Below the pieces are notes generated by a model. It was not told the DNA's origin. It ran no database searches and worked only from the letters and a program-made list of their open reading frames with translations. Below, in pieces: positions 46,560 to 59,441 of a stretch of 64,000 bases of DNA. A program made the position numbers and the translations under genes. The first letter of the stretch is position 1; each line of letters starts with the position of its first letter. Where the stretch lies: the NCBI GenBank assembly GCA_004794785.1, contig SJOL01004493.1, positions 100,157-164,156 on the forward strand, written 5' to 3'. This DNA is from Opisthorchis felineus (Eukaryota > Platyhelminthes > Trematoda > Opisthorchiida > Opisthorchiidae).

Positions 46560-48530
46560 TAGCGCTGTTCCGACGCTTCCCGGGTGTGGTGGGTGTTGAT
46601 GGAACACACATGACAAACCGATTTGGGTAAGTCTTTTTAGAGCACCGCATACCTGACCTGTAGATACAAGCTCTACACCTTCCTGATCACAGCTGGCATG
46701 GGTACCGGCCGTTTGGTTATGTATGCCCTTGTGGAAAGCAAACAGTTTGCCTCTAAGCGCAAACTGATAGGCTTGTTGAGGAAGATGATGCGCGAACAAT
46801 AGCAAGTGAAGACGTTCGTCATGGACACCTTGGCGGCGCAAACGTGTCGGGTGAGAGCAGCGTTTGGCTGCGGCATCATGTTCTGATAATGCCCTGTTCG
46901 CAAGGCTATCAAGAAGCACGTACGTATCGTATAAAATCCACGTATTTTTGGTTACAGACCCACTCTGCCAACAGCCGACACGTATTCCGCCGTATGGCTC
47001 GCCTAGGCAATGTCGTACAGTAGGTTTGCTGTTTATCATAATACTAGCACGCAGAGTCTGGTAGGAGCTCAACTGCAGCGCCGCACGGACCCACGAATTC
47101 TCCTGACTTACGACCCATTGGTTGTACATTGTAACGGTTACCCTTCCTTTTAATTACTCCCCCAAAGCACTTTCACACCTGCACCTGCTACCTCCATTTT
47201 GTTTCGCCTGCCTCACAATCCCGCGTCAACATCGTGCCAATAAATACGACCTTTGGCCAACAACAGATTCCGTGAACTCGTTAAGGGCGCAATGTGATTT
47301 CACATTGCTGTTTTCCATGGTCCACTAGACGTATATAAGGACAGAACTCGGCCAACCTAGATACGCTCTCAACACTCAACACTCTCGACACACCCAACAC
47401 ACACCACACACACTCATCACACACACGTCAGAATGCAGGCAGGCTCAACACACCAGCACAGCGTGCCTCAACTGCACGACGCATCGGCCCTTGCAGCTAG
47501 CGTCAACAAACATCAGGCCACGGACAACAAGGAACAAGTGTGGCGATAATGTTGCATCCGGCCTCTCTTCGTTCAATCTCACCAAGGACCTTACTAACCG
47601 ATAAGTCTCTCCAATTTTGTGTGCTTCATTTTTACATTGTATTTACATTCATAAGGTGCACCTAACTTTGTAATCTATCTAAATGTAATACTCACTTTAT
47701 TAGTGTCACTCGCTTTTGACATTCGAGCTCAACGTCTAGTTACCAGAGCACCAATAACATCACCCGCGAATAGGCTGTGCAAGCACAATCCGAGATGGCC
47801 TATTTTGGCAATGTGACCAACAACCGTCTGGAAAACGCAAAGGTTCACCTGGAAAACCGAGTGAATCACTCATGCACGATTGAAAGTGTCATACATTTGT
47901 CCCAGCACGCTGAGTGGCTCATGTGGGAATATGAGGTACATACGTCGTATCACTGTGACAAAAGGGGGATCCTGGAGAGCAAGGGCTACGTTCCAACCGT
48001 TGTCTGTCGAATGACCAAGTATGTGTGTTCCCTCTTTTTGAGGCAACTGGGGCAGCGACTCTGAAGGCTGCACTACCACTGTGTTGGAAATAATAGGGTG
48101 AGGCAAATCTACGTTGACTAATTTATGGCTCCTCGTGCAACCACCGAAGTACTCCCATACGGTTGACACGTTGGCTGGTAAATGAACATGCTCATTCAAC
48201 CGGACGATGTCGTTTCCCCGTATCCGTGTGTTTTCTGTATTTAGAGACCAGTCGAATCCAAGCAGTAGGAAATAGCATTAATAGCTGATTTTCCACGTTG
48301 CTTCCCCATCCACCGGCGGTGGTGGCCCGGTTACAACATACCGGAGCAAGCGATGCTCCTCGCACTTGTTCCAAAGACACTGCCATCAACTTTGGGCGGC
48401 CTTCATGAACGAAGTTAACAAGGTGGTGGATTAACCGCAGGCACTTGAAACCACAAAGGCCAAAGCCGTCATTAGGAAGTGGATTGCTTGCGTTAATATC
48501 CTGTTGCGCGGAGGCTCGGCGCCTGTGACT
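46560..48530 (+). pseudogene. MULE transposase pseudogene, interrupted
   Basis: Fragments in order: RRFPGVVGVDGTHMTNRFG (first Asp of the DDE region), YKLYTFLITAGMGTGR, VMYALVESKQFA, a stop, then VKTFVMDTLAAQT (second Asp), AAFGCGIMF with stops, and HRMARLGN-like sequence before the LTR. After the LTR: QSEMAYFGNVTNNRLENAK, EYEVHTSYHCDKRGILE and CRMTKYVCSLFLRQLG (47,777-48,064), then a decayed SWIM region and a C-terminal part to about 48,530. It is homologous throughout to the minus-strand copy at 62,549-64,000. A 28-nt GTAGGTTT...ACTAG segment after GTACA, present in both copies, looks like a mini-intron. Confidence 0.85.
47130..47756 (+). mobile_element. Solo LTR of a gypsy-like element
   Basis: 627 bp starting TGTAACGGTTACCC, inserted in the MULE transposase and flanked by ACAT on both sides (47,126-47,129 and 47,757-47,760). 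The other MULE copy has the uninterrupted site (TGGTTGTGCATCACCCG, revcomp of about 63,552-63,568), which fixes both borders. It contains a TATA box GTATATAAGG (47,331-47,340) followed by a C/A-rich leader-like tract, and AATAAA near 47,240. The 3' end reads CCAATA, not the usual CA. No internal gag or pol is attached, so it is a solo LTR. Confidence 0.85.
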
Positions 48531-49175
48531 GACTGCTAGCTCTCAGTGGTTAAGTTTTCATAACCGTATTTTCCTCAGCTGCGTTCCTGTTCTGATCCTC
48601 CTATACTAGCGTTACAGTCAGAACAACCACCAAATGCATAGCTTATATCAATGCCCAAATCAAGTCAAGAACACTTGTACAGCGCGTCGTACATATGATG
48701 TATGCAGCGAAAACGTTCTGGAAACTCTGACGCCTTCATGATTGGTCATTAACGACCGGCGTTCGGCCAATGCTGGATCATGATTGGCTTTTGGGTCCAG
48801 GCTTTCGACCAACCAGTGCTCGTCTTGGTGCCGGACCGGCGAGCGGCCCGAAACTTTGGCCAACCTTGTGCGGGGTACGTTTTTCGGACGTAGCAGTGCC
48901 TAACTGCGAGCGGTAAAGCGGTATCGGTATGGAATCCGCCTGACCCGGACCCCGTTCAAGTCTGTCGTTGTAGCTTCAATGCTGGAGGGTTTCCCGCGGT
49001 GGCCTCACTGTTTTACGGATACTGTGTGTATAGCGTAGCGGTCGTAGTGCGTGCTCGGGCTGGGCCTACGAAGGAGCGGCTGATGGATTTTCTGGGATTG
49101 TAGCTAGATCAAATGTGTCCAGAATTATCTCAATACTCAACTCACTCGATCGCGTAGGCAGCATCTGCGCACCTG

Positions 49176-49640
49176 TCAGCTGGACTTGAATTCTGTTCCG
49201 TATCCACCTGGCTGGACCCACTTAAAACTCGTGGAGCAGTTCGCCGCGCCGGCGAAGGATGTGTCCTGGAATCCAAGTAAGATGTCTGCTGCTGTAGTCA
49301 CGAGCAAACGCTCTCTGGCCTTCACTGGGGGAGCGCGCGGTTGCTCCATGATGCCAGTTGAAATGTTCCTCCAGCATTGTGTTGCGGTGCCTAAAATGCC
49401 TTTTCTGTGGCCGGGTGGTGTCACGCAGTGTTCGAAGCTTACGCAAGAGCAGCGCCTTTGTTGTTGACACGCCGTCAGATGGGCTAGGGTTTGTTGTCGC
49501 GCGATATGCTGGCAGGAACCTTTGTAAAATCTCTCCCACTTGTTCCTCATTCTCTGGACTTCTCAAGTGCACGCTTTATTGTGCCAACGAAGCGTTCCAC
49601 CCGGCCATTCGACTGTAAATGAAACCGCGGCGGACATGAG
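49176..49640 (-). pseudogene. Ty3/gypsy integrase C-terminal fragment
   Basis: Minus-strand translation over two frames: SNGRVERFVGTIKRALEKS (the NGxxERxxxTxKxAL end of the integrase core), then HLRSPENEEQVGEILQRFL, PAYRATTNPSPSDGVS, RKLRTLRDTTRPQ, and EGQRAFARDY...WIPGHILRRRG of the C-terminal domain. This is the well-known flatworm gypsy integrase tail. A frameshift lies near 49,565. It is inserted inside the MULE, opposite to its transposase. The matching 3' LTR was not delimited. Confidence 0.88.
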
Positions 49641-49650
49641 TTATGCTATA

Positions 49651-49822
49651 CTTTGTGCACTGCTTGTTATTAGCTTATGCGCTCATCTTGCAACTTTCTT
49701 CGGATTTCTCCACTATCCGTCCATTTTGGTGGCCACATGCTGCATTTGTGGTATACTCACTCGTACCGCCAAACATCGTTGGTGCTTCGATTACCCGCTG
49801 GACGCATAAATACCACATAAAT
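49651..49822 (-). repeat. MULE right terminal inverted repeat
   Basis: Partner of 46,230-46,399. Read on the minus strand it gives CAGCGGGTAATCGAAGCACC and the rest of the TIR, ending at GCACAAAG inside the element. Confidence 0.9.
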
Positions 49823-50329
49823 ATTCTTCATGCATGTCACCATGTGAATCACCGGTGGACAGCGGTGATTTTCTTTTTTGTTCTGAGTTCTCATGAGGAT
49901 CAGGATTAACGATCATTTATTTAAACGCGTTTTTCCTTCCTGCTCATTTCCACCGGTTTCGTTTCTACGTTTGATCCGCTTATGCCACGCTAATTGACAT
50001 AAAGATTTTTTTGCCCGTCCATCACCGCTTGCAATTTTTTTTTAGTCCCCATTATTTTCGGGTGCCCGGTCTAAGAGAAAGAACGGATCGACCGCAGAGC
50101 TCCTCGGATGATGGACAAGGAATTCGTTCACTACACCAATATGACGGTCGGAACATTCTATTTTTTGTATCACCCGTATACCGCATCTCTCAGGCAACCT
50201 TTTATGAGATTTGTTTTAAAAGGACCTAAGCGCGCAATCCGATTTGTCACGTAACACAATCCGTCGCATCGTGTCGACAACTAAAGACATTTCCTTACCC
50301 CCTGAACCCACTGGATGTTTCTGGGGCGT

Positions 50330-50500
50330 CATTTCTCTATACGACAAACTCGCGCTGACTGACTGTCCGTGTCTATACGTTTGTACATCGTTTGGTGCTT
50401 ACTTGCTGTTGCCTCACCAACCATTTTCTGCACTTGCTGATTACGCTATTATTGATTGTACGTTTTGCCTCATTCACGATTCTTATTAACCCGTTTGTCT
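50330..50500 (+). repeat. Dispersed repeat, copy B
   Basis: Partner of 23,575-23,780: TGACTGACTGTCCGTGTC, GTGCTTACTTGCTGTTGC, ATTGATTGTACG and TTATTAACCC in the same order and orientation. No coding potential; family unknown. Confidence 0.5.
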
Positions 50501-50509
50501 TTATTAGCA

Positions 50510-52000
50510 ATTCCTGACAGTTCTCAGTACATCACCTGCTGTCCTCTTCCGTCTGTTCCTATTGTCTACTGGATATGCACTGCGTATAATCTGATGGTCG
50601 CAATCGTCTTGTGAGATCCTTAGCCGCCTGGATCATACAGTGTATTCATGTACCGCATTCTCAAATGCCGTGAAAGATGAAAACTGGCCAGCCGATTACT
50701 TCTCAGCAGACGCATCTAAAGCTATACCTTAATCGACAGCACTACAACTTTAAAACAGAATGCGCGCTTCGTATTGTGGAGGCAGATAAAATAAATAAAA
50801 TGTACTACAACAAATTTTAGGAAGATTATTTTTGTTTATATTGTGAGCCTACACACAGGAAAAACTTTTTTAAGTGAAAAATTTCATTTAACGTAATAAT
50901 TTTTTGGAGACATGAGCGTCTGCTTTCTAGGAAACATCCTAATCAGCGGCCGTGAGTTAACACCATAATACGAGTCCCCATACTGTGGAGCGCCAGCTAG
51001 AGGAAAGGGACGATTGGGATTTTGTGTGACGTATATAAAGGCACCAGTTCTCGTATAATAATAATAGGTTTATTTTCCAGCTTGTAGGGATTGAGGCATG
51101 TTTGGGCCGATACAAACTGAGCGTGACAGCGCAACGGGGAGGAAGATAAAATCAAGGGGACACACTTATCACGCGGCAAGTGATGGTAGTCATTTAAACC
51201 GAAAATCTATAGCAGTGGGGCTTGCGGTACGAGATGTTCAATGGTGAAGCCAGTTGATTTGAATTAAAACTGGAAAATAGTTCATGGCCATGGGTAACCT
51301 TGAGCGGTTGTGTAAACCTTCAGCGTCACGAAATGCATAAACGTACATTAAGAAGGAGAAATTCGAAACGGAGACCAATGGCAAGTTTCGTGTCAAACAT
51401 ATGGTTCACATTCAAATTGAGTAGAACCAATGGTGCCGCTGTTGACTGTGTACAGGGTTTTTTGATAGAGAGATAGTGCTAATGGTTAGGGCCAAAGGAA
51501 CACCGCAAGTGAAATCGTTGAGCTTGTAGAAGGGACAAGCTTGTATTGCAGCGGAAATTCGGGAAAGTGGAATCCGGTCGAAAGGTTCAGAGAGGTAGGC
51601 GGTTGGGGCTGGATAAACAGCTTGATCGTAGTTGCAATAAACGGCATTTGATGTGGGTCTCACATTTTTGGGGCCTACTACCCAGTGGGCATCAGCTACA
51701 GCTTATGCAGTACGAATCAGCCACTAAAGATGACTTCATGTAGGTACGGTTACCCGGGAGTGTCACCACTGTAATGCTTGTCAGCCGCCTGCCTCAAAAT
51801 GATATTTTGATAAACTAACTTATACCTTTCTCTCATTTCAAGACGTCAATAGCTCGCTAAACACCACGCATCAAGAAGGCCGTGCACTTCCTGCCAGAAC
51901 ATATGTAAACATCCAAGTGCCCAATTAAATTCAAATTTTCTTCCCATCCAAGTTGGACCGCTAAATTTCTAATCAGGATGATTGGGCGCGTGTTAGCCAG
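50510..52000. other. No gene recognised
   Basis: No coding frame of note. At 51,054-51,074 the minus strand reads AATAAACC followed by (TAT)n, the 3'-end signature of a retroposon or transcript, but no body upstream of it could be identified. Confidence 0.35.
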
Positions 52001-52002
52001 TC

Positions 52003-52191
52003 GATCGACGTAGATTACATCCGGCTTATTGATTAGTTGATCATGAACTACTAGTCGCATGTTAGTCGTTTGCGTCAGTTAGGTTCGTTCAACTGTCCTC
52101 CATGATCGACGTAGATTAGATTCAGCTAGTTGATTAGACATCGTTGGCCCATGGCCTCATTTCAGTCGTATGCGTCAGCTAAGTTCTCATC
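52003..52191 (+). repeat. Two-copy tandem repeat, ~101-bp period
   Basis: GATCGACGTAGATTA, TTGATTAG and the GCGTCAG(T/C)TA end block recur at 52,003-52,090 and 52,104-52,191. The middles differ. A local duplication with no sign of function. Confidence 0.75.
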
Positions 52192-52199
52192 GCTGTGTT

Positions 52200-55100
52200 G
52201 TGCGAACATCGGCGGCTTCTCTTACTTAATTCGTCACTTAGGTCGGAATAGAAATTATCGAGGTCCCAAGACACAGAGTTCTGTATTCGTCTAGTCAAGC
52301 AGTAAACACAAATCGAAAGTTAATTACAGGAGCGACATCCCCGCATATTTGGCGTCCACGAGCACAATGTAGGCTCTAGCAAGCTCAGTGACATATTTCT
52401 GCTGCAAAAATACCTGCAAGTTTTGTCTGTTGTAGGCTATTCACGTTTCACCGCAATCCGCGATATCCTATTTCATTAGGCGCCGTTTTTTCGATTTGAG
52501 TGACCGATGACCTCGGAGATTTGCTTACTTGGACAAATCAGCCATGCAGATAATTCGCAGAAAAATACAATACACATAGACGCTCTTGACTACGAAGTTG
52601 TGACCTTGAAAACATCGTAAGTTTCGAGAAATCGAGTCCATTCGGCACCAAAAACCAAGATGCATACGAGCGTATTGTAATTAAACTTATGCTTGCCTAA
52701 AATTCAATATGCGACGAGGCCCGTAAAGCATGCAAACTTGTCCGCACTTTTCAGCATTGGAACCGGCGCACGCATATTCCGCTAGCATTTGGCCAAAATT
52801 CGTGCCTCTTTGGCCGGCTTTTTATTAAGCAGTGCAACCACAGGCTGCTATAAGCCATCCCCAAAGGAGATGTCTTTTGACCTGATTTTCAGTCTTGTAC
52901 TTGGATTTGGTTACATTCCAACGAATCAAAAGAAGGGCTAGATATTCATTGTTCATATTTTACGCAGCTTCTCTTCAAATGGTCACTTTACCGGTTTGTT
53001 CAATTAGTGGGTGCAGTAGGTATACAGCATAATAGCAAGTCAAAGGTCAGCAGACCCTGATCATCGGGAATCATACCTGCGGCCGGATTCCAGCGGTGGC
53101 CGAGATTAAAGGACAGGCACGATGCTTATGGCGATGAGCAGAAAGGGTTTATACGGCCTATGCATATGCACATAAGCGTGTGCATAAGCAATCTCCACCC
53201 AGAGAGCGGCAACTCAGCCCTCGATTCGGAGCCCCGTTAATAGCTCCAAATTCAAGGGTGTTTGTGGGTGAGTGAGTTGCTTAATCTTAAGGTCCATCTC
53301 ATTCTCGGAACACATCTCTTAGCACAAACCCTTATAATAATAACAGACTTAGACGTACTGCGCAGCTCATGAGGCTGTCAAACACTCTTCAAAGAGCATA
53401 ATAATAAGAGATCTTGCTGGGTTCCAGATGTGTCCCCCGTCAAGCCCTATCGGTGTGCAGATGAGTGCATAAGCCCAATGACAGGTGCCTTCACAACTTG
53501 TGGGAAGCATGCCAAGAAGGATGTAATCAAGAGGTAACAAGTTGGGCAACAACACAGTAAAACAGAACGTAATACCAAGTAGACACGCTCATTAAGTGAT
53601 AAAAACTTGTAAATTGTGGGGGGAAATCACTAAAACAAAAAGGCCGGAGGGGCGCGAGCATTAATAATAATGACAATACTTATCCCCAACTGCTGGCCTG
53701 TTTTACACAGTACAATCAGGATAAAGACAACACAGACCATCTGCGGGCAACTGGCGATGCATGAACCACGCCCAACACAAGTAAGGTCTTGCCAAGAATG
53801 GCACAATCTACGGATATCCGGGGCGCTAGAATCCCGGCGTTGCATAGAGTAGAGCAGTGGAAATTTGGGGGTTGAGGAAAAACTGGAATTTTGATTAGGG
53901 AAATAGCATTGCTAGGCATGTTATGAAAAAGTTGATAGCTTTGAACTAAAACTCCCAACATTTGCAAGGATGGGATGTTACTGAGCTGTTGGGGAATCAA
54001 CTCAAACAACGGACGCCAAAATGAGGATGACGAACCGCACTTAGGCCGTGTCTGAAGGATAGCCGGTCTCCACTAATTGAGGGCGTTTTAAATAGAAAAC
54101 AGGTAAAATCACTTATACTGAGGGGCGTGAACTTTTGCTGGTAGGAACTGTTTCAATGAGCAGTGTTTGCACTGCATATAACCTGATGGCTCTCATGGGA
54201 AAAGTGTAAGTTTATGAGCAAAGCAAGCGGGCGGTACAACAATATAGCCCGTAATTTGGACTTTTGGCGTCAATTAGGCTGGATGAGGCCGGCCTGTGTG
54301 CGCGAATAGCACGCTCTGTTGAGAGATATCAGGGGTATGCAGAACTGCGTGCAGGCCATTAGAACGGGCATGGCCCTCATGGTAGCGTCAGTGCGACGTG
54401 GCTCTTCCCTCTTCTGCCTCTTTATCGACGATTTTTCCAAAAACCCAAGCTGTTTAGAGCATGTGTTTTAATGCCTTTAAAGGACAACCTTACTATCATA
54501 GACCCTATTCTCTCCCGAATATCAACATGCTTCGTGTGGCTAGACTCCTCACGATGACCAGCACTAGGCTCGATAAAGGCGCAGCGTAGTAAGGCTCATA
54601 CTTAAAGCTAACTGTCGGCTACCGGCTCCGCAAAAGGCATAAGTATTTTGCAGTATGTCCCAAAGCTAGCTCTGTTCTGCACGTGAGAAACTAAAACACG
54701 GTTTATTATTGAGTAGTTTGGCAAAACATGAGGCCTAATCATAAACTTATGGTGAGACAAATGGTACTATGAAAGCTGGGTGATTGAACGTGGTAACTAA
54801 GGCTGCAGGAAGATAGAATAAATACATGAAAATAGGTTTCGTTTTCAACAAACGTGACGCGGTGATATTAGACTTCATTGTGAACATGGCGGATTGACGA
54901 GCAATGGCACAACCTAGGCCATCAGGCAAGCCAGTAGGCTCATGAGGAAATACAACCCAAATGAAATAATAAGCGGATGATAAAATCGGTGCTACTGAGG
55001 TATGTTAAAGGTAGCCCCGTCAGTTTTTCACTAACGATGATAACCTTTGCAAAATGTGGTGACCCCTAAAGATAGACTGACTACCAGTTTCAAGTAAAGA

Positions 55101-58060
55101 AAAAGAAGGAGCGCAAACGAAAGTTTGCCACCATAAGAAAACATGGGTGTTCTCTTGCAGCAATGTAAAGTTGACCAGAAACAGAACTCACTAGTTTTAA
55201 AGAAGGTAAAACATCAACGGCCAGAATGGCCGGAGTGGATGAAGGGCCGCTGCCACGTAGAGCTGCCTAATCAGAATCAGCAGATCAATGGACAGAACGA
55301 GCCACATTTACATCAAGATGAACAGAAACTCGGAGATGGAACACATTCCGAATGTTAAAAGGTTCCTCAAATTGGGACGGCCACGGATATGCTCATTTGC
55401 ACAAGTGCAGCATTCGGACAGAAAATAGCAGACGGTATAAGGACGCATCGGGGAATATATGGTCACAGCGGATGAGTCATCAGATTAGGTACAACAATCA
55501 CGCCACCATCACAGTTCTGCGCTTATGAGGCCCGGCACATGGACACTTTTGCCGAAGTAGCTAAGGGAAGCGAATGCATTTTAGGAGGCCTTTTGGATCA
55601 GCTAGTGAATTAATCATACAGAAAAAGAACCTTGGATTTCATTTGTTATCAGCGCGCAATAAAGTTTGGGCAAGAAGCCCTCATTTGCCCACTCAAGCTT
55701 ATTTTCTTTTGCTGTTCTGTTCTGTTCTGCTTCCTTGGCTTTGGGGACCGGCTCAACAGCTGAGCGTCAACCAACCTCTGCAACGGTAATCATCCTTGAG
55801 TAAACTATTATTTTCTAAACACAAATGGGTCAGGCCAAATCAACCACATCATTGGCCATTTTTCTTTCAGTCACAAACTGGCACCGCACCGCTGTTACGC
55901 CCCTAGCATTCTACCATCTCTGTCATATTGACACCCGTCGTCCTCAAATTGCATTTTCTTCATGCTGTCATGGGTCTTGAGGGGTAGATACCGACACGTT
56001 CCTGCGATGCTGGAACTAGCATTCAATACGCTGGACTTCTATCGTTGTGAAACCGTGATCATGCATCACAGTACGCTGCGCGCTGTGTGAGCACAAACAT
56101 TATCGTTAATGTCAGGCTATCCCGGAAACACCCTGGCTTTTAGTTTAATTTTCGGTTCAAGGTCCTCTCCTGGTTGCCTCTGAAGATATTCACCGGCTAC
56201 TTGGGGGAGATAATGTGTTCACTCAGTGGGGTGAAGATACTAGCAAAGCAGTCTCCTGAGGCCTGAAGATAGCATATTCAAAGCAATTTAATCAAGTTCT
56301 ACTAATTCTAGAGCTGTAAAAACGCTAAGCTTTTATCCAATAATGGGCTTGGCACAATATAAATATACTTCCGATCCACATAATTCGGAGTATTATGTGT
56401 CCACTTTTCCCAGGTAGTCTCTGCAATTAAATTTTTGACGGTTTGAGGTTGCCATGAAAACAAGTACACTAGAATCCCACGTAAATTGGGAACTTTTTGA
56501 TTCTGGATGTTCCCCTATGACGTTAACAAACTACGAGTAAAAATCATGCAAAACCGTGTAAAGTGGTTGACAATTTATAGTTGAGCGCTCTGATCTACTG
56601 GAACGTAGTGGTTGCCGCCTTCTGTGTAACGTCTTACGTGTTCGAAATGAGTAGACGCTAAACGCTGCACTGCGGAAGGATGCTTCAAAACGTAGCTGGT
56701 TTTTCGGGAGCGAAACACCGCACTTTACGGCCACCTCTGTGCTGATGTTTGACGCCGTTCCAAGCAGTACCGTGTGGAGTGATGACCCCCAATATATAGA
56801 TATACCTCTGATTGTACAAAAACGGCCCCACTGGTTTCAACTGCTTCGTGGCCGATGACAGTGGTCACAGAGGTTCCAATATCCAGAGATAGCCACAGTT
56901 TTGCAAGAGCGAGGATGATGGGCTTTAAATTGCAAACTAAAAGCAGAAACTTAAGTCCGTCATTTACTTTGCACACTGATTTCGAGCACAATAGGAAGTG
57001 CTCCACCTTGTTGGCGAAAAAAAGAAGGTTGGAGTCTATATTTCTCTCTACAACCTCTACAGAAGACAAGAATATAAACTGTAGAGACCACGCCATCTTG
57101 CTATTCAGCACGGCTCAATTTTTTGATAGTGGTCATCAACCCTCCTTATCTTACAAAGTTACTTATAACGAAAACTCGTGAATGTCCTTTTACTATCCAT
57201 TAATACTAGAGGAAAAGTAATTTAATCGCCAAGCTTGTGGCGGAAGTTTTGATCTCCCACGCTTTCTATTTTACCCAATTGCTCCATAAAAATTCACTTA
57301 ATCCCATGAATGTAGATTTCTTTGGTATAAAATGGCTGGAAAGATGTGCAATATGGCCACATACTAATCACATTTTTCGGGATAGAATAACACCAAATTA
57401 GGAAGCTCCTCTTAGCATCACGTCTGAGACGTTTTGATGCTGGACAACCGGTGTCCATGTAGAGGTTTTGAGGTGTCGCTAAAACAAAACTAAAGGGGCT
57501 TTACGTTAAAAAAACGTTGATTTGGGGGGCCTGCGTTCTTACGGCGCACAAAACTAGGCGCCGCTTTGTGCTACACGACATTCTTAATCCATCCAGACGG
57601 TTGACTATCCGTGCGGCCACTACATGGACACTAAATTCGCCCGCGCAACCCACGATCGCAAACTACAGTGTTTTGCCCGTCAAACAACAAGCTCTGTTTG
57701 CTATCTAACCAGGAGGACAAAATTGCAGCTTATCATTTTAGGCAACAGCAAGGAATACCTTCATGGATAAGCCCTATTTTGGGTAGCGAACGGCGGCGCG
57801 GTCAAGTCGGACGGTAGAACAGAATTGGTAGCGCTGGTCAGTTGTCCGACTTTTCATGAAAAACAGACCACTTTTGACAAGCTGTATGTATGCTACAGTA
57901 TGCTACCCACTAGTTGAGAATAAACATTATTATTATATAGCATCAACCGAACTACATATCGATTAGTAGTACACAAAGTCTTGTTTTGCCAGCCAAATAG
58001 CAAACTAACTTTTCTTTACCTGATTCCATTCGTTTTTCGTGTTTGTCATTCTATCCCACC
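52200..58060. other. Long stretch without a recognised gene
   Basis: Several ATA/TTA short tandem repeats (53,332-53,345; 53,393-53,406) and a TGTTC pentamer run near 55,715. A plus-strand AATAAA (57,919-57,924) followed by (ATT)n to 57,937 marks a probable retroposon or transcript 3' end. Frames at 53,716-54,009 (minus), 55,143-55,358 (plus) and 56,725-57,111 (minus) have no domain I recognise. Confidence 0.35.
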
Positions 58061-58158
58061 AGGAGTACTAGCGTGCACAAGCTGACTTTTCAGCCAGCTA
58101 GGCTCCTGAACACAGAATTGGGTTGCCCAATGAAAGTGTGCGCTCTGAGCTTCAGAAT

Positions 58159-58500
58159 CTACTTACCATGTCCCCGCAGCGTGTTAGTTAGGTCAACAGT
58201 AAAAACCCTGTTGGCCAAATTTCGTTCAAACAGGGCATAAGTGGAGATTAGTTCTCCTTTGAGGCAACGATACCCCAATGGAAATAGGTCAAGCACCATG
58301 AGATGCGTTTCCCAGTCCACGGATTCAAGCCCGGCAACCGTTTTCGTAGCAGCCCGTTTGGCATGCTCAGTGAGGATCATGTCCTTCTTGCGTCCTGAGT
58401 AGACAACTTGGTTGACACACTCAAGAAGCGGCTTGACGTAGGCCCCGTAGAGTATGTGGAAGCCCATGCTAGTAAAATGGATGAAGGTGTTCCGAATCAT
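58159..58500 (-). pseudogene. CR1-like C-terminal region, copy 1
   Basis: 113 codons reading [39 protein letters not shown] and [13 protein letters not shown]...LRGHGK. This is the standard C-terminal segment of CR1/Jockey-like polyproteins (Y-G-x-Y-V-R-P-x-L-E). One frame change separates it from the palm. Confidence 0.88.
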
Positions 58501-58560
58501 CCGTAGAACGGCGAATGCATTCTGGGCTGGCTTCTCATGGTGCAGTGTGAAGGACGTGTT

Positions 58561-59235
58561 TCACGAGAGCCGGACACCCGAAAACTTTTTGGCATATATC
58601 CTCGTGATGTCTTCTGGTCCATTCTCACCATGCACGACAAAGGCATTCGCTGAGTCCCCTCCAAAGGACATATGGACGCAATTTTCGTCATTCAGAAGAA
58701 GGTGCCAGTCCAACGAATACTGCTTTGCAGCGTTTACATCCATTTGGAGGGCCCTCGGATTTATACTCCAGGATTTCGGGTCGTCCGTAAAGAGGAGACA
58801 TGGATTTGCAAGAATATCTGGAGGGTCATCGACGTATATCAGAAACAGCAGTGGTCCCGAAATGGAGCTTTGAGGAACTCCAATGGATACCGGCGCCGGA
58901 GAAGAGTAGGTCAAGCCTACGTTCACCCGGAATGTTCTGTCTGACAGGAACGCCTTAATCCAGGGTATAATTTTCCCTTGAATCCCGTAAGACTCGAGGT
59001 TGCAAAGCAGTGGAATGTGGGGAACTCCATCGAATGCTTTTGAGAGGTCGAAAATATGGTATCCGATGCGTCCCACGTCCTTGGCCTGAGTTGAGCCGTC
59101 CATAAACACGAGCATGTTCGTCACGCAAGAGCGGTTTGGGAGAACTCTTTGTTGAACTGGAGATATCAAGTTGTTGGTGCTGAGGTGATCTAGGATGGCT
59201 CGCTTCAGAATGCGTTCCATCACCCTGCACGGCAC
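58561..59235 (-). pseudogene. CR1-like reverse transcriptase palm, copy 1
   Basis: 224 open codons: MERILKRAILDHLSTNNLIS, QQRVLPNRSCVTNMLVFMDG, IFDLSKAFDGVPH (first catalytic Asp), LCNLESYGIQGKIIPWIKAF, VPQSSISGPLLFLIYVDD (G of the usual QGSxLGP changed) and CLLFTDDPKSW (the F-x-DD catalytic pair), then the thumb start. Upstream, a TGA near 59,278 breaks the frame. Active-site residues are kept, but truncation makes it a pseudogene. Confidence 0.9.
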
Positions 59236-59441
59236 GCTAGTGAGGCTAATAGGCCTGTAGCTGCTGGGAGATGGTCACTCACCAGTTTTGTAGATTGATG
59301 TGACAATCGCTTCCTTCCAAGCAGAGGGAAGGTGGCCTTCGTCAAGCGACTCACAAATCACCATGTTTAAATGCATTGCCGGTGTGAGTGACGTTTTCTT
59401 CAGGATCCTTGGATGGACATAACGCGCAGAACGTGATTGTC

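Larger units (their letters stand above)
46230..49822 (+). mobile_element. Mutator-like (MULE) DNA transposon with nested insertions
   Basis: Bounded by long terminal inverted repeats (46,230-46,399 and 49,651-49,822). It holds a plus-strand transposase pseudogene (about 46,560-48,530), split by a solo LTR at 47,130-47,756, and a gypsy integrase fragment in reverse at 49,176-49,640. Long TIRs with a ZSWIM-like transposase are typical of MULEs. No 8-11 bp target duplication was found, so the exact ends may differ by some bases. The element is inactive. Confidence 0.85.

Noticed and set aside
46542..47129. A 195-codon minus-strand ORF
   Set aside because: It is antisense to the plus-strand MULE transposase, whose motifs are clear.
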